A DNA stretch of 7,207 nucleotides, taken from assembly GCA_947462425.1 (NCBI GenBank), contig CANHPI010000136.1:1-7207 (forward strand), read 5' to 3'. Every line of letters begins with the position of its first letter. Positions within the stretch are counted from its first letter, which is position 1. The position numbers were made by a program, and so were the translations under genes. The notes below the pieces were generated by a model that searched no databases, was not told the origin of the DNA, and saw only the letters and a program-made list of their open reading frames with translations. Positions 1 through 6,564 of the stretch are shown piece by piece. The DNA is from Bacteroidota bacterium (lineage in GTDB: Bacteria > Bacteroidota > Bacteroidia > B-17B0 > B-17BO).

Positions 1-1012
1 AAATCAACTTAAATGCATTGTAACGCTGTTCATTTACCTGCAAATATTTTAATACGTCTTTGGCAATTTTCTCTAAATCAACCTTAATAGAATCAACCGC
101 TGTCTTTTCATCAAAGCTTGCCTTACCACCATGCCATTTATCGTTATTTAATGTATTAAGAACATTTGCTCCAAATAAGTCACTTTCTGAAGTAGCTTTT
201 AAAGTGGATAATTTTACAAAAAAATTATAAATACCAGCTCCGGCGCTAGCAAAAGCATTAGCTGTTAATTGCTTTTCATTAATTAATTTTAACGCTTTTT
301 CTCCGTGAGATTTTAAAAAATCTTCATGTGCTTTAGTAGCTGATTTTAATTGTTTTTTAATCACCTCAAAATCAGAAATTGTAAATTTATTTAATTGATT
401 AATTAAATCTCCAATTCCTTCTTTATTAATTTCCTTAATAAAATCGATTAAAGTTTTCTCCGGATCCCAATTTTTATTATCTTCTATTTGTGCTAATGAA
501 AACTGCACTAAATAATCCGTTATCAATTTATCCTTTCCTAAATTATTAATAAGCGAAGAAATTACTTTTTTAAATACTGCGTCTGAGTCTGTTTCAATTT
601 GAAAATTGATTGGCAGTTTTAAATCCAAAGCAAAAGTTCTAATAATACGATGCGTAAAACTATCAATGGTTCCAATAGAAAAATCCGAATAATGATGCAA
701 AATATGCGTCAATACAATGTCTGCCCTTGATTTCAAATCTAATTGTGAAATTTTCAATTCTGATGAAATTAACAAACTCAGCATTTCATTAGATTCTAAA
801 CTTAGCTCTTTAAGTGCTTTTATAATTCGCCACTTCATTTCTGAAGCAGCTTTATTAGTAAAAGTAATTGCTAAAATGCCTTTATAGGATTTCTCTAAAG
901 TATGTTTATCAGATAATGCTAATTTTAAATACTCCTTAACCAACGTAAACGTTTTACCACTACCGGCAGAAGATTTATAAACAATAAAATTATTTTCGGA
1001 AACAGATAGCAT
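1..1012 (-). CDS. UvrD/RecB-family helicase (AddA-like), N-terminal part, truncated by window edge
   Basis: I translated this frame by hand: 337 codons are open from an ATG at 1012 down to the left edge, so the C-terminus is missing. The protein begins MLSVSENNF. A Walker A motif (A16-x-x-G19-K20-T21) follows almost at once, then superfamily 1 helicase motif Ia (ITFTNKAASEMK, about residues 49-60) and the IGTIDSF motif (113-119). These are typical of UvrD/RecB/AddA DNA helicases, which unwind broken DNA ends for recombinational repair in the cytoplasm. Relatives in Bacteroidota are usually about 1000 residues, so roughly a third is visible; the DExx box, later helicase motifs and any C-terminal nuclease domain lie outside. 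The start is firm: an in-frame TAG lies 15 bases upstream and no other start codon falls between. It is divergent from the LEA14-like gene. Whether it is AddA-type or a simpler UvrD helicase cannot be decided here. Confidence 0.9.
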   Translation of the reverse strand, partial: MLSVSENNFIVYKSSAGSGKTFTLVKEYLKLALSDKHTLEKSYKGILAITFTNKAASEMKWRIIKALKELSLESNEMLSLLISSELKISQLDLKSRADIVLTHILHHYSDFSIGTIDSFTHRIIRTFALDLKLPINFQIETDSDAVFKKVISSLINNLGKDKLITDYLVQFSLAQIEDNKNWDPEKTLIDFIKEINKEGIGDLINQLNKFTISDFEVIKKQLKSATKAHEDFLKSHGEKALKLINEKQLTANAFASAGAGIYNFFVKLSTLKATSESDLFGANVLNTLNNDKWHGGKASFDEKTAVDSIKVDLEKIAKDVLKYLQVNEQRYNAFKLI

Positions 1013-1128
1013 ATAATTCGAAGGTAACTATATTAAAAACAAAAAGCACAAAAAAATCTAAAACTAATTTTATTACTAGACTATTTTGTTAATTTGTAAC
1101 TTGTTATTACACCTGAATTATAACTTTT
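1013..1128. promoter_or_regulatory. Divergent intergenic region with helicase promoter candidate
   Basis: This 116-bp AT-rich spacer separates the divergent helicase (-) and LEA14-like (+) genes and must carry promoters for both. On the minus strand TATAGTTACC (1032-1023) lies 10 bases before the helicase ATG and resembles a Bacteroidota -7 element; a TTTG lies upstream, but the 16-bp spacer is shorter than usual. On the plus strand TTTG at 1085-1088 followed after 19 bp by TACACCTG (1108-1115) is a weak match for the LEA14-like gene. No Shine-Dalgarno sequence stands out for either gene. Confidence 0.3.
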
Positions 1129-1578
1129 ATGAAATTTAAAATCCATATTCTTTTTATCTCATTATTACTTTTTTCTTGCAAAGAGTATAAAGAAATTAAC
1201 GTTACAGATGTTGAAGATTTATACATTAATAAATTAACAACTGATAATCTTGAGGTTGAAATTAAATTAAAAATAAATAATCCTAATAACATTGGATTTT
1301 CAATTTACCCTTCTGAATTTGATATTGTTTTTAGTGGGATTCGATTAGGCAAAGCGCAACTCAATAAACGCGTATATATTGACGCTACATCTGAAAAAGT
1401 GTATTCATTTATTTTAAATAAAAATGTAAAGGATTTGAATCCCTTTGATGCTCTCAAACTTTTGAATACAAATAACATAGGAAAAATAGAGATTACAGGA
1501 GATTTAAATGTTGGTAAATTTTACTTAAAAAAGAAATATCCAATCAACTATAACGATAAAGTAAAATTATTTAATTGA
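1129..1578 (+). CDS. LEA14-like / WHy-domain lipoprotein
   Basis: This is a 149-residue predicted lipoprotein. Residues 1-16 form a short positively charged, hydrophobic signal peptide ending in LLLFSC, with the lipidated cysteine at C17. The rest resembles the LEA type 2 / WHy (water stress and hypersensitive response) beta-sandwich. Its hallmark is a strand rich in alternating residues (LEVEIKLKINNPNN, about 41-54), followed by a strand with a small aliphatic patch (IGFSIYPSEFDIVFSGIRLG) and later strands ending near 140. Bacterial members are small envelope proteins of unclear biochemical function, so none is assigned. It begins a plus-strand run, 51 bp ahead of the sigma factor gene, and could be co-transcribed with it. 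The family call rests on pattern recognition of the NPN-containing strand plus size and lipobox. Confidence 0.75.
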   Translation: MKFKIHILFISLLLFSCKEYKEINVTDVEDLYINKLTTDNLEVEIKLKINNPNNIGFSIYPSEFDIVFSGIRLGKAQLNKRVYIDATSEKVYSFILNKNVKDLNPFDALKLLNTNNIGKIEITGDLNVGKFYLKKKYPINYNDKVKLFN

Positions 1579-1629
1579 AATGTAACCATTCGTCCATTAT
1601 TTGTGTATAAATTAGCAATAAACTAAACT

Positions 1630-2214
1630 ATGCCTCAAGCGGAACTCATATTGGCATGTCTTAAAAATGATAAAACAGCGAAAAAACAATTTTTCGATAC
1701 TTATTTCAGTAAACTCGGCTACATTTCATTACGATACACAAAAAATGCTACTCAATCAGAACAAATATTACTGAATGGTTTGTCGCACGTTTATTCTTCA
1801 TTAAATAAATTCAAATCTAAGGATGTAGTAGCATTAGATGAATTTGTAAAAAACGAATTCATTTCATTTATTGTTAAATCCATCAAAAATATAAGAAACG
1901 AATATTACGTGGCAAGCACTGTAAAAGCAGTTGAATATATAGAAAGAACATACGATTTATTTTTAGATAGTAAATTCATTGATTTAAAAAACGTTAATCA
2001 AGATATTTTACTAAAATCTATACAAGAATTAGTTCCTTCGCAGAGATTAGTTTTTAATTTACAGGTTATTGATAATTTCTCACTACTACAAACGTCTGAA
2101 TTATTAGATTCAAGTGAGCAAAGTATAAAATCGAATTTAGAGAAGGCGAGATTTAATTTACAAAAGTTAATTGAAAAAAATTTAAAAATAAATAACGATG
2201 GGCAACCAGTTTAA
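1630..2214 (+). CDS. Diverged ECF-type RNA polymerase sigma factor
   Basis: The 194-residue product has the two-domain plan of an ECF (group 4) sigma-70 factor, which directs core RNA polymerase to a dedicated promoter set. Residues about 7-62 align by pattern with region 2 (small charged helix, then FFDTYFSKLGYISLRYTKNA and HVYSSLNKFK). Residues about 126-182 match region 4: a VPSQRLVFNLQ helix, then a helix-turn-helix (SLLQTSELLDSSEQSIKSNL) and the closing EKARFNLQKLI. A long linker (about 63-125) separates them. Region 2 is degenerate: where ECF factors usually carry an acidic A-x-D-[IL] stretch, this one reads QSEQILLNG. The 3' end overlaps the next gene by 17 bases, implying translational coupling with a likely anti-sigma factor. 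The ATG at 1630 gives a natural N-terminus. A TAAATTAG at 1608-1615 could be its -7 element, but this is weak. Confidence 0.75.
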   Translation: MPQAELILACLKNDKTAKKQFFDTYFSKLGYISLRYTKNATQSEQILLNGLSHVYSSLNKFKSKDVVALDEFVKNEFISFIVKSIKNIRNEYYVASTVKAVEYIERTYDLFLDSKFIDLKNVNQDILLKSIQELVPSQRLVFNLQVIDNFSLLQTSELLDSSEQSIKSNLEKARFNLQKLIEKNLKINNDGQPV

Positions 2215-2830
2215 TTATGAATTAGATGAGCGTAAAATTAGAATTTTGCTGAAAGATGCTGAGATAAATTATAATGAGGCTTTGTGGCAAAAATTTGACG
2301 AACTCGCTATTTCAAAATCAAATCGCAAAATTAATAACAATATTCCAAATATTAATTTTGGAATTAGTCGTTCAATAGTTATTCCGATTATATTTATTGT
2401 CTTCATTGGTGGTTTATCAGCTATTTTATTTAGTGCTATTGATTTTAAGAAAAAAGAATCAGTGGAAAAAGAGATTCCATTTGTAGTTAGTAAGGTAGAA
2501 ACTAAAAAAACGATCCATTCTATTAAACCAGTTATTAAACCCAAACTAGCGGTAACAATTCCAGTAAAAATAGATAGTATTGAACCGACAGAAGTGACAA
2601 TAGATTCTTCAGACTCAACTATAACAATGGATAGCGCAAAAGTTAATGATGTGGGAAATTTTGAACTTAATCAAAAAACAAAAATTATTAAAATCGCAAA
2701 AGAAAAAAATGAAATTACACCTAGTAAAAAAACAAAGAAAAGAAAAGTAAAACCAGAGAAATTACCCACAATTAATACTTCTAATAGTTTGAAAGAAAAT
2801 TCTGATGAAAACGAATTAAAATTAAAATAA
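2198..2830 (+). CDS. Single-pass membrane protein, putative anti-sigma factor
   Basis: I do not recognise a named family. The 210-residue protein has a short cytoplasmic N-terminus (about 1-57) containing DERKIRILLKDAE and the pattern YNEALWQKFDEL. A single hydrophobic span follows (about 58-81, rich in I, F, G and flanked by R58 and KKK at 84-86). The remaining 125 residues are low-complexity, rich in K, T, S, V and P (IKPVIKPKLAV, then SIEPTEVTIDSSDSTIT) and very basic near the end, and are probably disordered and periplasmic. Its start lies inside the sigma factor gene (17-base overlap in another frame), so the two are surely translated together. Position plus one span with a cytosolic N-terminus suggests an anti-sigma role, but no zinc-finger ZAS motif (HxxxCxxC) is present. 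It ends 1 bp from the convergent Nudix stop codon. Confidence 0.6.
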   Translation: MGNQFNYELDERKIRILLKDAEINYNEALWQKFDELAISKSNRKINNNIPNINFGISRSIVIPIIFIVFIGGLSAILFSAIDFKKKESVEKEIPFVVSKVETKKTIHSIKPVIKPKLAVTIPVKIDSIEPTEVTIDSSDSTITMDSAKVNDVGNFELNQKTKIIKIAKEKNEITPSKKTKKRKVKPEKLPTINTSNSLKENSDENELKLK

Positions 2831-2831
2831 T

Positions 2832-3290
2832 TTACATTAAACTATTAAATAGCATTTCACCAACTCTTTTATCAATAATAAAAGTAAAGTCGTTTTCAGA
2901 AATTTTATCCAACGCCACCCATCTCATAGATTGAGCTCCTTCCATTTTTTTATCAAAATCAAATAACTCTTTGGTTATTTTAAACTTAGCTGCTGCAGGA
3001 TCAAATTCTTCTTTGGGCTTTACTATATAATAAATGCTTAACACTTGATTATTTGAACTAAATGCCGAATTGACAAAAAAATCAGTCGTATAAAAATGAG
3101 AAACTACTTCAATATCTAAATCCAACTCTTCCTTAAATTCTCTCACAACACATTCAATAGTACCCTCGCCGTATTCTAAACCACCGCCGGGTAGTTTGGT
3201 AATATTCATACCTTTGATATGTTCGTCAGAAACCAACAACTTGTTTTCATGAACTAAAATACCATATACACGAACATTAAAACCCTTCAT
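2832..3290 (-). CDS. Nudix hydrolase
   Basis: This 152-residue protein carries a clear Nudix box: G36-x5-E42-x7-R50-E51-F-K-E54-E55, where the glutamates bind the divalent metal that drives hydrolysis of a nucleoside diphosphate linked to another group. The usual glycine two residues after the EE pair is Asp57, a tolerated variation. The N-terminal strand (VRVYGILVHENKLLVSDE) and the LPGGG run before the box are typical, and the length is that of a minimal single-domain Nudix enzyme. The actual substrate (oxidised dNTP, NDP-sugar, Ap4A or other) cannot be read from sequence. The ATG at 3290 fits the fold. TAATTTTACC on the minus strand, ending 2 bases before the ATG, could be a -7 element giving an almost leaderless mRNA. 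A candidate porQ terminator lies upstream, so this gene is probably transcribed alone. Confidence 0.88.
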   Translation of the reverse strand: MKGFNVRVYGILVHENKLLVSDEHIKGMNITKLPGGGLEYGEGTIECVVREFKEELDLDIEVVSHFYTTDFFVNSAFSSNNQVLSIYYIVKPKEEFDPAAAKFKITKELFDFDKKMEGAQSMRWVALDKISENDFTFIIDKRVGEMLFNSLM

Positions 3291-3292
3291 GA

Positions 3293-3302
3293 GGTAAAAT
3301 TA
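3293..3302 (-). promoter_or_regulatory. Candidate -7 element for the Nudix gene
   Basis: Read on the minus strand this is TAATTTTACC, ending 2 bases before the Nudix ATG. It matches the Bacteroidota -7 consensus TAnnTTTG except for A in place of the final G. The same variant precedes tryptophan 2,3-dioxygenase (TATTTTTACC) and the ArsR gene (TAATTTTACG). No TTTG was found at the expected -33 distance, so the call rests on the recurring motif only. If real, transcription would start at or next to the start codon. Confidence 0.3.
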
Positions 3303-3323
3303 AGGTATTAGTTTGATAGATTT

Positions 3324-3360
3324 AAAAAAATAATTAATTACTTTTTATTGAAGTAATTAA
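3324..3360 (-). terminator. Candidate intrinsic terminator of porQ
   Basis: Read on the minus strand, a perfect 10-bp inverted repeat (TTAATTACTT at 3360-3351, AAGTAATTAA at 3343-3334) with a 7-base loop is followed within two bases by a T-rich run including seven consecutive T (3330-3324). The hairpin overlaps the last codons and the stop codon of porQ. The stem has only one G-C pair, so strength is uncertain, but position and U-tract fit a Rho-independent terminator between porQ and the Nudix gene. Confidence 0.5.
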
Positions 3361-4408
3361 AATTGGTTGTTATACCAATGGTATGCGAATTGCCTGTTAA
3401 GGCATATTTAGAGTAAGCATAATCTAAATGAAATTTATAAACTTTTAAACCAAAGCCTAAAGATAAACCATTCACTTTTTTAACATCAGATAGAGCCAAT
3501 TCCTTACCTTTTCTGAAGTTATAAGCAATTCTCAATGTGAAATTTTTACCTACTAATACTTCTGTTCCTAAAATTAAATGCCTGCTAAATTTATCAAGTG
3601 CGGTTTTTATTTTATCATTTCGTATTTGCTTGTCTGTTTTTACTATTGGTTTATTGGTAAAAGGGTCGATTGTGGTAGAAGCATCCTGCGGATTAATATA
3701 AGTTAAATCCCATTTTAATAATTGATCATAGAGCAATATTATTCTAAAAGGAGCTTTTGCTATTTTTTTACTGAATCCAATTTGCACGTTACTTGGCAAC
3801 ACTTCTTTAAGTCCACTTTCCGAAAATGGTTTCCATTGTCTTCCATAATTTTTTGCCAACAAAGAAATAGTTAACTGCTTTTTGTTATGGTAAGTTAATC
3901 CAACATCTACAGCATTGCCAAAGGATGAATAAACATCGTAATAAGAATAAATTGTTTTTAAGGCCACACCCAATGAAAGCGTACTATCTTTATCAATCGT
4001 TTTAGCAAAAGATAGGTTTAAAGAATAATCTGCTGCTTTAAATTTACCTGTTTCAACATCATATTCATCTCTGCCATCAAACTTTCCGTAATTAAAATAT
4101 TGCAATCCAACGCCAAATGTTCCGTATTTTTTAAATTGATGCGCATATAAAAAATTACCATAATTTAAATCAGAAACAAAATTTACATAATTGAATGATA
4201 GTTGTTTGGAGCAACTAGGATTTAGTAAAGCTGGGTTACTGTAACCCAAATTCACATCCTTATCCCAAATAGCCATTGTAGCACCGCCTAATCCATTAGA
4301 TCTAGCCGGAATCGGTAAATCTAAAAAACTAAATGTTTTTGTGCCACCAATTTGTGCAAATGCACAAAAACTAGATGCAAAAAGGATGTATGTAATTATT
4401 TTTCTCAA
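3338..4408 (-). CDS. porQ: Type IX secretion system protein PorQ
   Basis: The 356-residue product matches PorQ, an outer-membrane beta-barrel component of the Bacteroidota type IX secretion system, which works with PorZ and the PorU/PorV attachment complex on the cell surface. A signal peptide (about 1-18, ending CAFA before QIGG) precedes the family opening IGGTKTFSFLDLPIPARSNGLGG. Next comes DKDVNLGYSNPALLN, then LSFNYVNFVSDLNYGNFLYAHQ. The remainder consists of repeated amphipathic strands ending NFNYF near the C-terminus, as expected for a barrel of the PorQ/PorV/FadL type. The length is close to the family norm. The start codon is TTG: upstream codons carry no ATG before an in-frame TAA, and the next internal ATG would remove the signal peptide. 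It lies 41 bp downstream of tryptophan 2,3-dioxygenase on the same strand and may share its transcript. Confidence 0.88.
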   Translation of the reverse strand: MRKIITYILFASSFCAFAQIGGTKTFSFLDLPIPARSNGLGGATMAIWDKDVNLGYSNPALLNPSCSKQLSFNYVNFVSDLNYGNFLYAHQFKKYGTFGVGLQYFNYGKFDGRDEYDVETGKFKAADYSLNLSFAKTIDKDSTLSLGVALKTIYSYYDVYSSFGNAVDVGLTYHNKKQLTISLLAKNYGRQWKPFSESGLKEVLPSNVQIGFSKKIAKAPFRIILLYDQLLKWDLTYINPQDASTTIDPFTNKPIVKTDKQIRNDKIKTALDKFSRHLILGTEVLVGKNFTLRIAYNFRKGKELALSDVKKVNGLSLGFGLKVYKFHLDYAYSKYALTGNSHTIGITTNFNYFNKK

Positions 4409-4449
4409 GTATGGTTGTTTAACGATTTAAATATTGATTTATTGCCCAA

Positions 4450-5457
4450 TTATTTTCTAGATCTAAATACATTGGTTTCTACCCAACCTTTTCCCCAGTC
4501 TTCATGTTCTTGTTCTGTCCATATTTCTGGGTAAAATATACGTTTTTGAAAACGTGGAGGTAAATACTTTTGCCAATTTGTTCCTCCAGTTGCAGCAATA
4601 TCTTCTGTATTTTGTTGCAAATATTTTACAGCGCTTTTATAATGCATTAAAGGCCAATTAATATTTACGTTTACATCCAATTCTTTTAAAGCATTAATCA
4701 ATTTTGGATTTTTTTGATCCTCAACAGACAATGATTTAAACTTTGACCACATATTTTTAGTATGGTATTCCTTAGCTAATGCTATAAACTCAGCACCATA
4801 CTTTTTCTCGAACTGATTGAGCGTCAATGTTTTTTTACCGGTAGCTAATTCTGTTGCGCCTTTGTTCCAATAAATATTTTGAAACATATCTTCAATACTT
4901 GGATTTTTTCCAACTAAACTTGGCCTAACTTCTTTATCAACTAAATTAAAAAAATCAGTAGCACAAATTTCAATTTTCCGATACTGTGCGCTCTGAAAAC
5001 CACTAGCCGGCAATAATGCCATGCGGTAACGTAAAAATTGCTCCTTCTCCATCCCATCAACCATAATTTCAAATGATTTAGTAAGAGATTCAAAATAACG
5101 ATTGATGCGAGTGATTCGTTCTGCAAAAAAATCAACATCTAAATTATCTTTCCATCCTAAATTTTGACCATTTGGTAAAATATTTGGACCATTATTTCCA
5201 ATCTGTTCCATCTCATGCAAAGAGAGTTTAAAATACAACTCTGTAATTTGATGATACATGATAAATATTTTTTCGTCAGGAAAATCGGTTTTAGGATTTT
5301 GTAAGGTTAACAATGTTTCAACCTGAATATAATCCCAATAAGTTAAATAGTTTGATAATAAAAGACCATCTAAATAACTTTCAAGACTTTGGCCCATTTG
5401 GCTATATTTTTCTTCAAGCTGATGTAATCTATCAATAATTTCTTTTTTTAATTCCAT
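4450..5457 (-). CDS. Tryptophan 2,3-dioxygenase family protein
   Basis: This 335-residue cytosolic haem enzyme is expected to open the indole ring of L-tryptophan with O2 to give N-formylkynurenine, the first step of the kynurenine route. Family landmarks are in order. IFIMYHQITELYFK carries the distal His69 (human His76). EQFLRYRMALLPASGFQSAQYR contains F141 and R145 (human F140 and R144, substrate carboxylate binding). INWPLMHYKSAVKYL contains His272, the likely proximal haem ligand (human His328), and ATGGTNWQKYLPP (289-301) is the substrate-binding loop. Residue equivalences are from memory. The length is near the bacterial norm and all key residues are present, so it looks active. No other kynurenine-pathway gene is visible. 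A terminator-like hairpin sits just upstream, and the candidate -7 element TATTTTTACC ends 2 bases before the ATG. porQ follows after 41 bp. Confidence 0.9.
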   Translation of the reverse strand: MELKKEIIDRLHQLEEKYSQMGQSLESYLDGLLLSNYLTYWDYIQVETLLTLQNPKTDFPDEKIFIMYHQITELYFKLSLHEMEQIGNNGPNILPNGQNLGWKDNLDVDFFAERITRINRYFESLTKSFEIMVDGMEKEQFLRYRMALLPASGFQSAQYRKIEICATDFFNLVDKEVRPSLVGKNPSIEDMFQNIYWNKGATELATGKKTLTLNQFEKKYGAEFIALAKEYHTKNMWSKFKSLSVEDQKNPKLINALKELDVNVNINWPLMHYKSAVKYLQQNTEDIAATGGTNWQKYLPPRFQKRIFYPEIWTEQEHEDWGKGWVETNVFRSRK

Positions 5458-5459
5458 AG

Positions 5460-5469
5460 GGTAAAAATA
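5460..5469 (-). promoter_or_regulatory. Candidate -7 element for tryptophan 2,3-dioxygenase
   Basis: On the minus strand this reads TATTTTTACC and ends 2 bases before the TDO start codon. A TTG on the same strand (5493-5491) lies 21 bp upstream, within the range seen for Bacteroidota promoters. That TTG falls inside the hairpin at 5472-5502, so the promoter candidate and the terminator of the upstream gene would overlap. Transcription from here would give an essentially leaderless mRNA. Confidence 0.35.
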
Positions 5470-5471
5470 GA

Positions 5472-5502
5472 AAAAGGATATTAATTAACACAATATCCTT
5501 TT
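5472..5502 (-). terminator. Intrinsic terminator-like hairpin after the DUF3108 gene
   Basis: A perfect 11-bp inverted repeat (AAAAGGATATT at 5472-5482, AATATCCTTTT at 5492-5502) encloses a 9-base loop. Read on the minus strand it is followed by a T-rich stretch (TTTTTCTATTTTT across the end of the stem and beyond). It lies about 35 bases after the DUF3108 stop and 14 bases before the TDO start. The simplest reading is a Rho-independent terminator for DUF3108; a role in the TDO leader is possible. Confidence 0.6.
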
Positions 5503-5537
5503 AATTACTTTAATAAATCAATAAAAAGTGTAATATC

Positions 5538-6386
5538 TTACTTTATTTGAGAAGTTGGATTTGCTAAATTTTTTACACTTACAATATCTAACTTAATAGA
5601 ACCCACCAATAACTTAGCTTGAGCACGAAGAGGTACATGGTTTTTATCATCGGTTAACCATACATTTAAATCGTCTTCATGTTTAAAAATACGACCTTTT
5701 TGAACTATCGGACGGAATTTTACACAATTAAACTTTCCAATATCACAAGTAATAGCTTCTTTTCCAACATATCTGATTTTTAGAGGCCAAATTTCTTTAT
5801 CGACAATACTATTGATTGTGAATACATCACCAATTTTAGCATTAGTTAAATCTAAATTACGTGCGGAATAAAATGCAGAAATCATATCTTGTGTTCCTGA
5901 AGGAATATCTATTTTTTCTCCAGCTCCAATATCAACTTTATTGGTGTAATGGTTAAATGTATAATCTTGATTGATGATATATCCACCTTCATCACATCTA
6001 CGAACAAACATCCAGGGCAACATGGCATCTTTATCAATAAATGTTTCATATCTATCGCGCACTTTAAAAAACCAATCAAATGTTCCTTTTGTATAACCAT
6101 TTCCAACAATATGATACACCTTTCTTCCTGCTACTTCAATCACTTCAGGCTTTACTTCCATTAAAATAACACCGGCATCCATAACGCCGTAATGTAATCT
6201 ATAGGATAAAACTTCCCCTTCCTTAAATGCTTCATTTGCATTTATAGGTAATTCTTTAGAAGGACTATTTTCTGGGATAATTTGCTCCAATTTTTCTTCT
6301 TTAGAAACATAATAACCGGCTGAACATAAAGCCAACGAAATCGTAACAGCTGATGCTATAATCGTAATATGTTTAAATGTTTTCAT
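5538..6386 (-). CDS. DUF3108 domain-containing exported protein
   Basis: The 282-residue product has an N-terminal hydrophobic segment (about 7-25) that acts as a Sec signal or membrane anchor. C21 is not in a good lipobox, because a leucine precedes it. A linker to about residue 50 leads to a DUF3108 domain (about 52-275). Recognisable family segments are FKEGEVLSYRLHYGVMDAG near its start, YTKGTFDWFFKVRDRYETFID, GTQDMISAFYSARN, the FRPIVQKGRIFKHEDDLNVW stretch, and the closing KLLVGSIKLDIVS. These suggest an envelope beta-rich fold. The biochemical function of DUF3108 proteins is not established, so none is claimed. The gene is divergent from the chagasin-like gene and is followed by a terminator-like hairpin, so it is probably monocistronic. 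The start follows an A-rich leader without a Shine-Dalgarno sequence. Confidence 0.85.
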   Translation of the reverse strand: MKTFKHITIIASAVTISLALCSAGYYVSKEEKLEQIIPENSPSKELPINANEAFKEGEVLSYRLHYGVMDAGVILMEVKPEVIEVAGRKVYHIVGNGYTKGTFDWFFKVRDRYETFIDKDAMLPWMFVRRCDEGGYIINQDYTFNHYTNKVDIGAGEKIDIPSGTQDMISAFYSARNLDLTNAKIGDVFTINSIVDKEIWPLKIRYVGKEAITCDIGKFNCVKFRPIVQKGRIFKHEDDLNVWLTDDKNHVPLRAQAKLLVGSIKLDIVSVKNLANPTSQIK

Positions 6387-6564
6387 TTTTTATAAATAAA
6401 TTAATTACATCTTTATTTTCAAATCCTATGCCAATATAAATTTACAGAATAAATATCTGTTAAAATTTGTAAAACTAAACTAATAACAAGATAGTACATT
6501 ATATTTACAATTTCTGAAATAGCTAAGGCTAATAAATTCAGAATCTATATTTCAAAATAAAATC
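6387..6564. promoter_or_regulatory. Divergent intergenic region between DUF3108 and chagasin-like genes
   Basis: This 178-bp spacer is the longest gene-free stretch in the window, very AT-rich, and no open frame or RNA gene was seen in it. On the plus strand TAAATTTACA (6437-6446) and TATATTTACA (6500-6509) resemble the -7 variant seen elsewhere here, but neither has a TTTG at the proper distance upstream. On the minus strand TAAATTTA (6444-6437) overlaps the first of these and could serve DUF3108. Promoter assignment is therefore uncertain. Confidence 0.3.

Noticed and set aside
1107..1292. A 61-codon minus-strand frame opposite the start of the LEA14-like gene
   Set aside because: It overlaps a supported lipoprotein gene antisense, with no protein family features.
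2198..2830. The basic, repetitive C-terminal tail as a DNA-binding or TonB-like protein
   Set aside because: It lacks the C-terminal TonB domain, and the low-complexity tail follows a single membrane span, which places it outside the cytoplasm. Position after a sigma gene favours an anti-sigma role.
5909..6164. Open frames of 66-71 codons inside the DUF3108 gene on both strands
   Set aside because: They lie within a well-supported gene, show no recognisable family or leader, and look like shadow frames.
6512..6554. Two mutually exclusive weak stems in the leader of the chagasin-like gene (TTCTGAA with TTCAGAA; TGAAATA with TATTTCA), hinting at an RNA switch
   Set aside because: Arms are only 7 bp, loops are 18-26 bases, and such pairings are common by chance in DNA this AT-rich. 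No conserved riboswitch core is recognisable.
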